From Erwinia endophytica (GTDB lineage Bacteria > Pseudomonadota > Gammaproteobacteria > Enterobacterales > Enterobacteriaceae): a stretch of DNA of 64,000 nucleotides. Position numbers and translations under genes: made by a program. The notes under the pieces were generated by a model. It had not been told where the DNA came from. It made no database searches and saw only the letters and a program-made list of their open reading frames with translations. Where the stretch lies: NCBI RefSeq assembly GCF_009295515.1, contig NZ_RQVV01000003.1:124001-188000 (forward strand), in the 5' to 3' direction. Positions 11,117-20,561 of this stretch are shown piece by piece (the stretch's first letter is position 1; each line of letters starts with the position of its first letter).

Positions 11117-11335
11117 TTAACGGCTGACCTGATGCCCGATAACGCCCCCGACAACCGCACCGCCTACCGTACCCAGCCCACTGCCATTAGACAGGATGGA
11201 TCCGCCGACTGCGCCGAGACCTGCACCAATCGCAGTATTACGATCACGCTCAGACCAGTGGGAACAGCCGCTCAGCGCGAGCATTAATGTCACGATCAGC
11301 AAGTTCGCAGTAATGCGTTTTGCCGTTACTGTCAT
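11117..11335 (-). CDS. osmB: osmotically inducible lipoprotein B
   Basis: 72-residue outer-membrane lipoprotein induced by osmotic stress and stationary phase in E. coli. The signal peptide ends in the lipobox LSGC (lipidated C24). The mature part is the glycine-zipper typical of the family (repeated GxxxG in IGAGLGAVGGSIL and VGGAVVGGVIG). Same length and position as E. coli osmB. Confidence 0.95.
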   Translation of the reverse strand: MTVTAKRITANLLIVTLMLALSGCSHWSERDRNTAIGAGLGAVGGSILSNGSGLGTVGGAVVGGVIGHQVSR

Positions 11336-11581
11336 TCTTATTTCTCCATAATTTCTTTACTGCAGGGTGATCAATGTTAGTTTAACAGCCACCGATCATC
11401 GCTGGTGCGACTACTGCCAGGTAGTGTATGTGTCTCTGTATATTTTCACAGGTAAATTGTCTTAATTCCTCGCGTAATTTTGTCGTCATAGCCAGATTCT
11501 GCCGTGCATCCAGCCATTGCCTCCATACACGGTGAAACGCCCTGAGTGGGAGAATAAAACCACTAACCAGAGGGGAAGAGA

Positions 11582-12283
11582 ATGTTGGAATTACTGAAAC
11601 AACAGGTGCTGGAGGCTAATCTCGCACTACCGCAACACGGATTGGTGGTCTTCACATGGGGTAATGTGAGTGCCATCGATCGTGACAGTGGGTTGATGGT
11701 GATTAAACCTTCCGGCGTCAGCTATGCCAATATGCAGCGCGACGATATGGTGATAGTAGAGGTCGCCAGCGGTAAAGTTATTGCTGGCGCAATGCGCCCT
11801 TCATCCGATACCGAGACCCATCGGGCGCTGTATCTCGCCTGGGCCGATGTCGGCAGTATTGTCCACACGCATTCCCGTCATGCCACTATCTGGGCGCAGG
11901 CAGGCCTGGATATTCCGGCCTGGGGTACGACCCATGCCGATGATTTTTACGGGGCTATCCCTTGTACCCGGCAAATGACCCCGCAAGAAATTAAGCATCG
12001 TTATGAGTGGGAAACAGGTCAGGTAATTATTGAAACATTTCATCAGCGGGATCTTGATCCGCTGGCGGTGCCTGCTGTTTTGGTAAATTCGCATGGGCCG
12101 TTCTGCTGGGGAAGCTCGCCAGAAAAGGCGGTTCACTCAGCTGTGGTACTGGAAGAGGTGGCCTATATGGGCATTTTCAGTCAGCAACTGACCCCCGATT
12201 TACCGGCTATCCAACAGCCATTACTGGACTGCCACTACCAGCGTAAACATGGCAGTACGGCATGGTACGGACAAAAAAATTAA
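11582..12283 (+). CDS. araD: L-ribulose-5-phosphate 4-epimerase (AraD type), standing alone
   Basis: Class II aldolase-family epimerase converting L-ribulose 5-phosphate to D-xylulose 5-phosphate. The 233 residues include zinc ligands H95, H97 ([14 protein letters not shown]) and H171, and catalytic D120 and Y229, the positions known for E. coli AraD. AraD is a better match than the paralogues UlaF or SgbE because of [12 protein letters not shown] and [20 protein letters not shown] precedes the ATG. No araB, araA or araC neighbours it. It sits where E. coli carries yciT and gmr, so the substrate route in this organism is uncertain. Confidence 0.85.
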   Translation: MLELLKQQVLEANLALPQHGLVVFTWGNVSAIDRDSGLMVIKPSGVSYANMQRDDMVIVEVASGKVIAGAMRPSSDTETHRALYLAWADVGSIVHTHSRHATIWAQAGLDIPAWGTTHADDFYGAIPCTRQMTPQEIKHRYEWETGQVIIETFHQRDLDPLAVPAVLVNSHGPFCWGSSPEKAVHSAVVLEEVAYMGIFSQQLTPDLPAIQQPLLDCHYQRKHGSTAWYGQKN

Positions 12284-12619
12284 TTCTCTGGTTCACGGAT
12301 CTCACCGCAAGCTGTGATTAAAATTTTCATGATTCTGCCCGGTGTGGCATACAACAGGATCAGCCTTCACGGGCTGATTGGGTATTCCGGCCCATTGTTT
12401 TCGTCCGTCGCGGGCGGTTGAATATATTTTTAAACAGTGGCTCACTTTATTGGCGACACTCAGCCGCTGTTCAAAAAATGCTAACCGCGATTTGCTCTGT
12501 TATGGGAATTTTTTGATTAAAGCAGGGGGCACACAAGAAATGATGAGGTCAATAAGTGGGATGTTTACTGTAGGGCAAACGCCGGTGGGATAAACGACTA
12601 TCCCACCGGTCAGATAAGA
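12284..12619. other. araD-rnb convergent gap
   Basis: About 335 bases. It holds a 7-bp hairpin (ATCAGCC at 12359-12365 with GGCTGAT at 12372-12378) and the rnb terminator at 12582-12609. A 71-codon frame at 12378-12593 has no ribosome-binding site or recognisable similarity. Nothing else is seen. Confidence 0.5.
12582..12609 (-). terminator. terminator-like hairpin downstream of rnb
   Basis: A perfect 9-bp stem (CCGGTGGGA / TCCCACCGG, 10-nt loop) lies 11 bases beyond the rnb stop on the minus strand; the following minus-strand sequence has only a short T-run. Confidence 0.6.
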
Positions 12620-14554
12620 TTATGCTAGTGGGCGAGCGACGATACTGCGTGTTTCCATACGGACTTCAGCAATAGTGACGTCAATCACGTCAGTCACGCG
12701 ATACACCACGTCACCCTTGATCTGTACGGTGCCATTTTCCTGGCTGCATACCAGCTCATCACGCACAGCATGAATGAACGGGGCAGGGATAAAGGCTACC
12801 GCACCATTGTCAGTCAGGCGCACCCGCATGCCGCCACGAGAAATATCAATGATCTCCGCAGCAAAGCGCTGATCGGTCCCTGCCGCTTTCTGCAGGAAGC
12901 GTGAGTACAGCCAGTCAGCGACATCACGCTCAGCCATCCGGTTCAGGCGACGACGTTCGCTCATCTTCACGGTTAGCGCATCCTGTGGACGCTCAGCCGT
13001 TTCACCTTTGATCATCGCCTTCAGCAGACGGTGGTTGATCATATCGCCATACTTACGGATCGGTGATGTCCAGGTGGCATAAGCTTCCAGACCCAGACCA
13101 AAGTGCGGACCTGGCTCGATGCTGATTTCAGCAAACGACTGAAAGCGACGGATTCGACTGTCCAGGAACTGCGTTGGTTGCGAATCCAGATCACGGCGCA
13201 AATGACGGAAACCTTCCAGTGTAGTGATGGCCTGTGAGTCAACCTTCACACCGTGATTTTCCAGGATGGTCGCGGCCTGTTCCGCTTTTTCCGCATCAAA
13301 ACCCAGGTGGATGTTGTAAACCCCAAAGCCCAGTTTTTCACGTAACACGGTAGCGGCACAGATGTTGGCGGTGATCATCGCTTCTTCGACAATACGATTG
13401 GCAATGCGCCGGTGTTCAGCAATGATATCCAGCACTTCACCTTTCTCGCCAAGTAGGAAACGGAAGTCAGGGCGGTCTTTAAACACCAGGGCATGCTTCT
13501 GACGCCATTCAGCACGGGCCAGGCACAGTCGGTGCAACAAGCGGATCTGGTTTGCTACGGCTTCACTTTCTGGCTGCCATTCGCCGGTGTTTTCCAACCA
13601 GTCAGAGACATCGTCGTAGGTCAGCTTAGCTTTGGATTCAATCCAGGCGGAAAAGAAATGGATTTCTTTGCTTAGCGTACCGTCAGCGGCAACCGTAACG
13701 CGGCAAGCCAATACCGGACGACGCGCATGCGGACGCAGTGAACAGAGGTCATCAGACAGGTGGCGCGGCAGCATCGGGATATTGAAGCCGGGGAGATAGT
13801 TAGTGAACGAGCGTTCGGCAGCAATGGCGTCCAGCTCACTGTTAGCGGCAACATAAGCCGTTGGATCAGCGATAGCAATAGTCAGGCACAGTTCACCTGT
13901 CGGCGTCTCTTCGACAAACAGGGCATCGTCCATATCTTCGGTGCTGGCGCTGTCAATGGTGACGAATTCCAGCGCGGTGAGATCCTCACGCTCCAGCTGT
14001 TCGTCCAGCATTTCACCGGCTACCGCTTCCGGGGCTTCACGTTCCAGATTGTGGCGGGAAAGTGTTACCCACCATGGCGCAAAGTGATCGTCCGCCGTGG
14101 TAATAAAGGCCGTCAGCTCGGCGTAGAAGGAGCGGTCTCCCTTCAGTGGATGACGGCGCATCTCGGCTACGGCCCAGTCTCCATCCTGAAAGTCATGCTT
14201 TACATTGCGATCGGCACGGCACGATATCGCTTCTTTCAGTAGCGGATGATCGGGCACAATGGCCAGGCGATCATCTTTCTTCTGAACGCGGCCAACAAAA
14301 CGAGTCAGGAAAGGCTCAACCAGTTTTTCCGGATCCGCAACTTCACGATCCTTGTCGGTTTGCAGCACTGCAATCACCCGATCGCCGTGCATCACTTTTT
14401 TCATGAACGGCGGTGGAATGAAGTAACTTTTCTGCGCGTCGACTTCCAGAAAGCCGAAACCTTTCTCGGTGCCTTTTACCACACCTTCAACACGCGGCGT
14501 CTGGGAGTGGAGTTTCTCTTTGAGCTGCGCGAGCAGCGGGTTGTCCTGGAACAT
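12620..14554 (-). CDS. rnb: exoribonuclease II
   Basis: Processive 3'-5' RNase that degrades unstructured RNA. 644 residues, the E. coli length. Two cold-shock domains at the N-terminus are followed by the RNB catalytic domain, with the metal-binding acidic cluster D201, D207, D209 and D210 in [15 protein letters not shown], and a C-terminal S1 domain from about residue 560. Complete and without anomalies. It follows the FdhF/YdeP gene on the same strand but is separated from it by a strong terminator. Confidence 0.97.
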   Translation of the reverse strand: MFQDNPLLAQLKEKLHSQTPRVEGVVKGTEKGFGFLEVDAQKSYFIPPPFMKKVMHGDRVIAVLQTDKDREVADPEKLVEPFLTRFVGRVQKKDDRLAIVPDHPLLKEAISCRADRNVKHDFQDGDWAVAEMRRHPLKGDRSFYAELTAFITTADDHFAPWWVTLSRHNLEREAPEAVAGEMLDEQLEREDLTALEFVTIDSASTEDMDDALFVEETPTGELCLTIAIADPTAYVAANSELDAIAAERSFTNYLPGFNIPMLPRHLSDDLCSLRPHARRPVLACRVTVAADGTLSKEIHFFSAWIESKAKLTYDDVSDWLENTGEWQPESEAVANQIRLLHRLCLARAEWRQKHALVFKDRPDFRFLLGEKGEVLDIIAEHRRIANRIVEEAMITANICAATVLREKLGFGVYNIHLGFDAEKAEQAATILENHGVKVDSQAITTLEGFRHLRRDLDSQPTQFLDSRIRRFQSFAEISIEPGPHFGLGLEAYATWTSPIRKYGDMINHRLLKAMIKGETAERPQDALTVKMSERRRLNRMAERDVADWLYSRFLQKAAGTDQRFAAEIIDISRGGMRVRLTDNGAVAFIPAPFIHAVRDELVCSQENGTVQIKGDVVYRVTDVIDVTIAEVRMETRSIVARPLA

Positions 14555-14621
14555 AATCTCAACAGTTTTCGTGGCCTAAGAGCGGCAGACAGTTTTACGC
14601 GATTAACCGCTTCGCGGCAAG

Positions 14622-14646
14622 TAAAAAGCCGGGATACCCCGGCTTT
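14622..14646 (-). terminator. rho-independent terminator of the FdhF/YdeP gene
   Basis: Reading the minus strand, a 9-bp stem (AAAGCCGGG / CCCGGCTTT, 4-nt loop) runs into TTTTT, 24 bases after the stop codon of the oxidoreductase gene. Confidence 0.85.
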
Positions 14647-14669
14647 CTTTAATACAAATGACGGTCTGC

Positions 14670-16982
14670 TCAGGCAATACGCAGATCAGCCTTCACTTTG
14701 GAGAGGGTAATTTTCACCGGGACGGATTTAGAGGTTGGTGTACCGCTGTCGTCGCCAACGCTGGAGAGGGGCACCAGCGGGTTGGTTTCCGGGTAGTATG
14801 CCGCCAGGTTGCCTTTTGGAATGTTGTAAGGCACCAGCTTGAAACCGAACACTTTGCGGGTAATGCCGTCATTCCACAATGTTTCGATATCCACATCGTC
14901 ACCGGTAGAAAAGCCCAGTCGCGCCATATCTTCCGGATGAATAAACAGGACTTCACGCTGGCCATAAACGCCGCGATAACGATCATCGAGACCATAAATC
15001 GTGGTGTTGTACTGATCATGTGAACGCAGCGTTTGCAAAGTGAAAGGCACTTCTACATTGTCGCCTAATTGCGGAAACAATGAGTCAGGCAGACGGGCGG
15101 CACTGAACTGCGCTTTGTTATTCGGCGTGTTAAAGCGCAGCTCGGCCGCCGCATTCCCCAGATAGAAACCGCCTTTGATCTCACATTTGGCATTGAAATC
15201 ACTGAAGCCTGGAATAGTCGCTGCAATGTGATCACGGATTTTGTTGTAATCTGCCGCCAGCGCTAACCAGTCCACTTTCTCTTTGCCCAGTACAGCATCG
15301 GCGATACCGGCCACAATCGCGGTTTCAGAACGCTGAGTTTCGGCAATTGGCTTACCCACGCCTTCAGAGGCGTGAACCATGCTGAAGGAATCCTCAACGG
15401 TAACAAATTGTGGACCACTGGCCTGAATATCCTGCTCGGTACGGCCCAGTGTTGGCAGGATTAACGCGTCGATAGCGCCAGGACAGAGGTGGCTGCGGTT
15501 CAGTTTAGTACTGATATGTACGGTCAGACCGCAACGGCGCAGTGCCTCTTCAGTGCGGGGACTGTCCGGCGCTGCCGCGGCCAAATTTCCACCGAGAGCG
15601 ATCAGAACTTTAATCTCGTTACGCAACATCGCTTCCAGCGCTTCCACGGTGTTATGGCCGGCTTTACGCGGTGGCTCAAAACCAAAATGGTTGGCCAGAC
15701 TGTCGAGGAAGGCCTGGCTGGGTTTCTCGTCGATGCCCATGGTGCGGTTGCCTTGCACGTTACTGTGTCCGCGCACCGGACACAGGCCAGCGCCTTTTTT
15801 CCCCAGTTGGCCGAACAGCAGCTGCAGGTTGACGATTTCACGCACGGTATCAACCGAATGCTTATGCTGAGTGATCCCCATCGCCCAGGTACAGATAACA
15901 CGTTCCGCACTTTGGTAAATAGCAGCGGCTTCACGCAGTTGTTGTTCGCTCAGGCCTGACTGTTGCTCGATTTGCGCCCAGCTGGTTGCCTCAACGACCG
16001 CCAGATACGCGTCGACCCCTTCGGTTTTGGCATTGATAAACACCTGATCAAACAGGCCTTCTTTTCCTTCAGCCTGCAACGCGTAATGCGTTTCTGCCAG
16101 CGCTTTTACCATACCGCGAACTGCCGCCATATCACCGCCCAGATTAGGCTGATAGTAAGTCGAGCTGATGGTTCCGGCTTTGCTGGTCACCACTTCAAGC
16201 GGTTTTTGCGGATCGGCAAAACGTTCAAGTCCACGTTCGCGCAGGGTGTTAAAAGTCACAATTTTGGCGCCATGATCGGCCGCGTGACGCAGACTGTGCA
16301 ACATTCGCGGATGGTTGGTGCCTGGATTCTGCCCGAAGACGAAAATAGCATCGGCGTGATCAAAATCATCAAGACGGATGGTGCCTTTCCCCACGCCAAT
16401 ACTGCGTTTCAGACCGGTACCGCTGGCTTCATGGCACATATTGGAACAGTCAGGGAAATTATTACTGCCGTTCATGCGGCCAAATAGCTGATAGAGCCAT
16501 GAGGCTTCATTGCTGGCGCGACCTGATGTATACAACTCCATCTGGTCCGGATTATCCATCGCATGGATATGCCGGGCGATCAGCGTAAACGCCTCATCCC
16601 AACTGATCGGTTCATAATGATCAGTTTCGCGGTTGTAGCGTAGCGGTTCAGTCAGGCGCCCCTGGTATTCGAGGAAATAATCACTCTGCTGATATAACGT
16701 TGATACGCTGTGTTTTTCGAAGAAACTGGCATCGATATAGCGGCGGGTTGCCTCCCAGGTCACGGCTTTGGCACCGTTTTCACAAAAGCTGAAGGTACTT
16801 TTATTATCGTCGCCCCAGGCACAGCCAGGACAGTCGAAGCCTTTGGCTTTGTTCATGCGCATCAGATTGCGCATGTTTTTCAGGACTTGTTTACTGTCGA
16901 AGACGAAACGGGTTGTGGCCTCGAGAGAACCCCAACCGCCCGCAGCGGCCTGATAGGGTTTAATGGCAGTTTTAAATTTCAT
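14670..16982 (-). CDS. FdhF/YdeP-family molybdopterin oxidoreductase
   Basis: A 770-residue member of the molybdopterin oxidoreductase superfamily, closest in layout to E. coli YdeP (about 760), whose substrate is unknown and which is linked to acid resistance. The N-terminal cluster region has C51, C54 (DCPGCAW) and C67 but no obvious fourth ligand. C183 in DCSNMCHEASGTG aligns with the selenocysteine (residue 140) that ligates Mo in formate dehydrogenase H. The MGD-binding segments GQNPGTNHPRM, RGHSNVQGNRTMG and the C-terminal RSHDQYNTTIYG are clear. The family name is certain, the substrate unknown. A LysR gene is divergently transcribed and is the likely regulator. Confidence 0.9.
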   Translation of the reverse strand: MKFKTAIKPYQAAAGGWGSLEATTRFVFDSKQVLKNMRNLMRMNKAKGFDCPGCAWGDDNKSTFSFCENGAKAVTWEATRRYIDASFFEKHSVSTLYQQSDYFLEYQGRLTEPLRYNRETDHYEPISWDEAFTLIARHIHAMDNPDQMELYTSGRASNEASWLYQLFGRMNGSNNFPDCSNMCHEASGTGLKRSIGVGKGTIRLDDFDHADAIFVFGQNPGTNHPRMLHSLRHAADHGAKIVTFNTLRERGLERFADPQKPLEVVTSKAGTISSTYYQPNLGGDMAAVRGMVKALAETHYALQAEGKEGLFDQVFINAKTEGVDAYLAVVEATSWAQIEQQSGLSEQQLREAAAIYQSAERVICTWAMGITQHKHSVDTVREIVNLQLLFGQLGKKGAGLCPVRGHSNVQGNRTMGIDEKPSQAFLDSLANHFGFEPPRKAGHNTVEALEAMLRNEIKVLIALGGNLAAAAPDSPRTEEALRRCGLTVHISTKLNRSHLCPGAIDALILPTLGRTEQDIQASGPQFVTVEDSFSMVHASEGVGKPIAETQRSETAIVAGIADAVLGKEKVDWLALAADYNKIRDHIAATIPGFSDFNAKCEIKGGFYLGNAAAELRFNTPNNKAQFSAARLPDSLFPQLGDNVEVPFTLQTLRSHDQYNTTIYGLDDRYRGVYGQREVLFIHPEDMARLGFSTGDDVDIETLWNDGITRKVFGFKLVPYNIPKGNLAAYYPETNPLVPLSSVGDDSGTPTSKSVPVKITLSKVKADLRIA

Positions 16983-17474
16983 ATTGCTTGCTTCGCAGGT
17001 TTCTATTGTGTTTTGGAGTTGTAAATTAATTATTGCTTCTTTTGTGGATTAAGTCTGCGATCAGGTAAATAAATTGTCTAATTGATTGGTTTAATGGTGC
17101 GATAGGCATAATTTATCGCGAGAGTGTGAACTGATTCAAAGATCTTAAGTGTATGTTGTGAATTTGTCTCGCTTCGCTACTAACTGACCGGTTCGACCGC
17201 TAATCAGATTTCTTTTCTTGATAGAGATCAAGCAGATTGTCTGGAACAGCTGAAACCAGCCGTTATGATTGTGTTTCACTCAGAGAGCAACACGGATTGT
17301 GCGATGGATACTGTTAAGGATGGAAACGTGTTAGCGCATGACGCCTGGAACGAACGGCCCACGGCATGCGCTAACAGGATAGCGGTTCCCCCATCAGAAT
17401 TGCGTGGCTATCTGCGCTGAGTTTGTTGCTTCCTGTATATCGGCTGGCTGTCTTGCGGTGATAGAATATAAATT
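16983..17474. other. divergent regulatory region of the FdhF/YdeP-LysR pair
   Basis: 492 bases between divergent starts, where LysR-type operators would be expected. It contains a perfect 12-bp inverted repeat (listed separately) and AT-rich DNA near the oxidoreductase start. No gene or known RNA is recognised. Confidence 0.6.
17329..17376. repeat. perfect 12-bp inverted repeat upstream of the LysR gene
   Basis: TGTTAGCGCATG at 17329-17340 is repeated as CATGCGCTAACA at 17365-17376 with a 24-base spacer, about 100 bases before the LysR start. It could be an operator with two half sites or a transcript hairpin; there is no T-run, so it is not a terminator. Confidence 0.75.
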
Positions 17475-18374
17475 ATGGACATAAAACAACTGATCTATCT
17501 CTGTAACCTTGAGCGCGAACGGCATTTTGGCCGTGCCGCTGAGGCCAGCTTTGTCAGCCAACCGACGTTGTCGATGCGGCTGAAAAACCTTGAGCGCGAA
17601 CTGGGTCTGTCATTGATTAACCGCAGCAATAACTTCGATGGTTTTACGCCGGAGGGGGAGCGGGTTCTGAGCTGGGCGCGGGAAATCGTCTCGGTCTATC
17701 AGGGGTTGAAGCTGGAAGTGGAATCACTCAAGCACGGAGTGACCGGGATACTCAGGATTGGGGTCGTCCCGCAGTGCAGCGTCTCATTACCTTTGTTGCT
17801 GAAGAGCGTCAGTGGTCAGTATCCACAACTGGATTATCGGGTGGCAGTGCTGAGTGCCGATCAATTGCTGGATGCGCTCAACAGTCATACTGTTGATGTT
17901 GGCATTGGTTTCTTTGAACTGGCAACGTTGCGTGAACTGCATTTTCAGGCAGAAGCTCTACAGGATAACGGCGTTGAAGTGGTATTCCATCCGCAGCATT
18001 TCCCGCAGTTACGCGGCGATGGTGAATTGGCGTTTAACGATCTCCAGCATATTCCTTTATGCCTTGCCGAGCAGACCCGTTATTTCCGGCGTTATCTGGA
18101 CAGCCATTTCCGGGAGGCGGAAGTGCATCCGCGGGTGGTGCTGGAAACCACCTCGGTGTTCCAACTGGTGCAGGGGGTACAGGTAGGGCTGGGATGCCTG
18201 ATTTCTCCTCGCGGCCATCTGTTGCCGGAAATGATGCCGGAGTTGCAGTCACGCCAACTGGCCATTCAGCCAATGTCACGGCAGGCGGCTGTGGTGATTG
18301 CGGAACCGGGGCGCGCCACGCCGTTGTCGCAGCATTTCTTCGATGAAGTGCGCCGTTGGTTAAGCGAACGATAA
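17475..18374 (+). CDS. LysR-family transcriptional regulator
   Basis: 299 residues with an N-terminal winged helix-turn-helix (about residues 1-60, VSQPTLSMRLKNLERELG) and a LysR substrate-binding domain (about 90-290). It is divergent from the FdhF/YdeP oxidoreductase gene, so it probably controls that gene and itself from the shared 492-base region. I do not recognise a named orthologue; the effector is unknown. The ATG at 17475 has only a weak ribosome-binding site. Confidence 0.88.
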   Translation: MDIKQLIYLCNLERERHFGRAAEASFVSQPTLSMRLKNLERELGLSLINRSNNFDGFTPEGERVLSWAREIVSVYQGLKLEVESLKHGVTGILRIGVVPQCSVSLPLLLKSVSGQYPQLDYRVAVLSADQLLDALNSHTVDVGIGFFELATLRELHFQAEALQDNGVEVVFHPQHFPQLRGDGELAFNDLQHIPLCLAEQTRYFRRYLDSHFREAEVHPRVVLETTSVFQLVQGVQVGLGCLISPRGHLLPEMMPELQSRQLAIQPMSRQAAVVIAEPGRATPLSQHFFDEVRRWLSER

Positions 18375-18410
18375 ATACAAGCAGAAAGCGTTCCTGGCTG
18401 TGCTAATGCT

Positions 18411-19565
18411 CTAAGCGTTGGCCGGACAGGTCGATCCCAGGGTTTGCAGCAGGCGATTATTCCAGTTTGCCAGGGCTACACTCTGGATCACGCCGAAAAT
18501 GGCCTGTTGCGACAAGCCAGCTTCGTTCAGCGGTTGTAGATGGGCGGCACTCAAGCGTTCCGGTGAACGGGTTAGCTGGGCAGCCAACTGGATGACCGCC
18601 TGTTCGTCCGTATTGGCGCTGGTCATAGCCTGAGCAATGCTTTTCTTCAGCGCCGTGCGCAATGTTTCATGGGTATAGCGATAGAAACAAGCCGGACTGC
18701 CATTGATTCTGGCGGTTACCGCCGCGGCCAGAGAGCTTTCAGGGGTTGCCATCGGCGCTTCCAGCGTAGTTCTCAACACACTCCAGCCATACAACGTTTC
18801 TGCATCATGTGCCAGCAACCAGGCGCTTTCATTGAGTCCCTGTTGCGATTGGCAAAACGTTAATGCTTCCAGTTGGCTGGCCGAAGCGTAGCGCCGTTCA
18901 ACGGGAGTCAACTGTGGTTGCCAGGGGGCGGTATTCTCAAAATACTCAGGTCTGGCATCATCAGGAATGACGACGCCAGGTATCCAACGAACAGGGATCG
19001 CGAGAAGGGCATTAATGCCGGCGACCACACGCGCCTGGTAGCTGACAAAGCCGATAATTTGGCTGAAAGTAATAATATCCGGCAGGGTCAGTCCTACATC
19101 GTCCAGGCGTTGTAACGCGGCACAGTCAATCAGCGTTGGCTGACTGGCCAGTTGGCGGGCGTACTCAGTAATTTGTGTCAGGCGGCGATTACTTTCGCGG
19201 GAGGAGTCCGGCCCGGAAAGCGGATTTAGCCTGGCGGCATAATGATTGCACAGACGCTGGATACCGGTGACCTGTGCGACAGTCAGCGCAGTACTCAGGC
19301 GATCATATAGCGTCAGAGTCTGTGTTCGCGTGGTGCTGAGTTGTGCGGGAAATAACACCTGATAAAGATAGCGCGATACCTGTAGCGCAGGCTGAGCCTG
19401 TTGCAGGGTATTTTTCAGTTCACCGTCACAAAGCGGGGCCAGGCCAAGCAGAAAACGGTCTTCAATATCGGCGGCTTCAGGGACTAGCGGCGCGGTTTGT
19501 ATGGTAAGTGAGGATTGTGTTTCATGATACCAGTGGCTATTACCGGAAAAACGGCGCTGTTCCAT
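18411..19565 (-). CDS. yciW: YciW, carboxymuconolactone-decarboxylase-like protein
   Basis: 384 residues if started at the second Met (19565), which has AAGGA at 6-base spacing; the Met two codons earlier is too close to it. The N-terminal SHWYHETQSS and the TGIQRLCNHYAARL and GFVSYQARVVAGI helices mark YciW, whose fold resembles two AhpD/CMD helical domains in tandem. No CxxC redox pair is visible, so peroxidase chemistry is doubtful. In E. coli yciW lies after rnb, followed by fabI and the sap operon. Here it keeps that side of sapF, but fabI is not between them and two extra genes separate it from rnb. E. coli yciW has been tied to cysteine/methionine metabolism. Confidence 0.8.
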   Translation of the reverse strand: MEQRRFSGNSHWYHETQSSLTIQTAPLVPEAADIEDRFLLGLAPLCDGELKNTLQQAQPALQVSRYLYQVLFPAQLSTTRTQTLTLYDRLSTALTVAQVTGIQRLCNHYAARLNPLSGPDSSRESNRRLTQITEYARQLASQPTLIDCAALQRLDDVGLTLPDIITFSQIIGFVSYQARVVAGINALLAIPVRWIPGVVIPDDARPEYFENTAPWQPQLTPVERRYASASQLEALTFCQSQQGLNESAWLLAHDAETLYGWSVLRTTLEAPMATPESSLAAAVTARINGSPACFYRYTHETLRTALKKSIAQAMTSANTDEQAVIQLAAQLTRSPERLSAAHLQPLNEAGLSQQAIFGVIQSVALANWNNRLLQTLGSTCPANA

Positions 19566-19754
19566 GGTCATTCCTTTTTAGCTGGGACGGCATTATCCTC
19601 GCGCAGGAGAATTGGCTAACACAAGACCGTTCGGTGCTAATAAATAGCAGAAAAGCATAAGGAAGAAAGGATAAGCCCACTGGAGCAGCAACCGCCCGGG
19701 TAAAGAGCGGCGCTGAATAACGGCCCATTGTTGTGATCTCTTGTCTGTTGACGG

Positions 19755-20561
19755 TCAGCGATCTTTGCGCCAGGCATCCGCCGTCAGAGCCTCGCCGAAA
19801 TGGCTGTTAATCAGCCGCTTGGTCAGGTCATGTAACGGGCTGGCGAGGACATCCGCCGTGCTGCCGCGCTCAACCACCTCGCCCTGATGCATGACCAGTA
19901 GCTGGTCGCTGATATGCTTCATCATCCCCAGGTGCTGCGTAACATAAATATAAGAAAGACCGTGTTTGTTTTGCAATTCCAACATCAAATTGATCAATTG
20001 CGAACGCATGGACATGTCCAGCGAGGCCATTGCTTCATCGGCGACAATCACTTTGGGTTGCAGGATCAGCGCGCGGGCCAGCGCCACGCGTTGCTTCTGG
20101 CCCGGTGCCAGCATGTGTGGATAATAAGCCGCATGATCGCGCCGCAGACCGACCTGACGAAGTGTGGCCACAATGCGTTTTTCACGCTCTTCAGGTACCA
20201 GACCGGTATTGAGTCGCAAGGGGAAATCCAGAATCTGGCTGATACGCTGGCGCGGGTTAAGTGAGGTTGATGGGTCCTGGAAAATCATACGGATCCGCTG
20301 ACTGCGATAACCATAGTCGCCATACTCCAGCGGGTGGTCATCAATCACAATATCACCCGCGCTGGGTTCAACCATACCGCTGAGCATTTTGGCCAGTGTA
20401 GATTTTCCCGAGCCATTTTCACCAATGATGGCCAGCGTCTGGCGTTCCCGTAGTGTAAAACTGACCCCTTTCACCGCTTCAACATGTTGCCGTCGGAACA
20501 GACCGGTACGATAACGGTATGTTTTACTGAGATTACGCACCTCCAGTAGGGTATCAACCAT
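19755..20561 (-). CDS. sapF: Sap ABC transporter ATP-binding protein SapF
   Basis: One of the two ATPases of the SapABCDF importer, linked to antimicrobial-peptide resistance and, in E. coli, to putrescine handling. 268 residues, as in E. coli. Walker A GENGSGKST spans 48-56, the signature LAPGQ is at 151-155, Walker B VIVADEA at 171-177, and the switch histidine is in VTQHLG. The start ATG shares one base with the sapD stop. Last gene of the operon. Confidence 0.96.
   Translation of the reverse strand: MVDTLLEVRNLSKTYRYRTGLFRRQHVEAVKGVSFTLRERQTLAIIGENGSGKSTLAKMLSGMVEPSAGDIVIDDHPLEYGDYGYRSQRIRMIFQDPSTSLNPRQRISQILDFPLRLNTGLVPEEREKRIVATLRQVGLRRDHAAYYPHMLAPGQKQRVALARALILQPKVIVADEAMASLDMSMRSQLINLMLELQNKHGLSYIYVTQHLGMMKHISDQLLVMHQGEVVERGSTADVLASPLHDLTKRLINSHFGEALTADAWRKDR

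Noticed and set aside
12378-12593. 71-codon plus-strand frame between araD and rnb
   Set aside because: No ribosome-binding site, low-information composition, ends inside the rnb terminator region.
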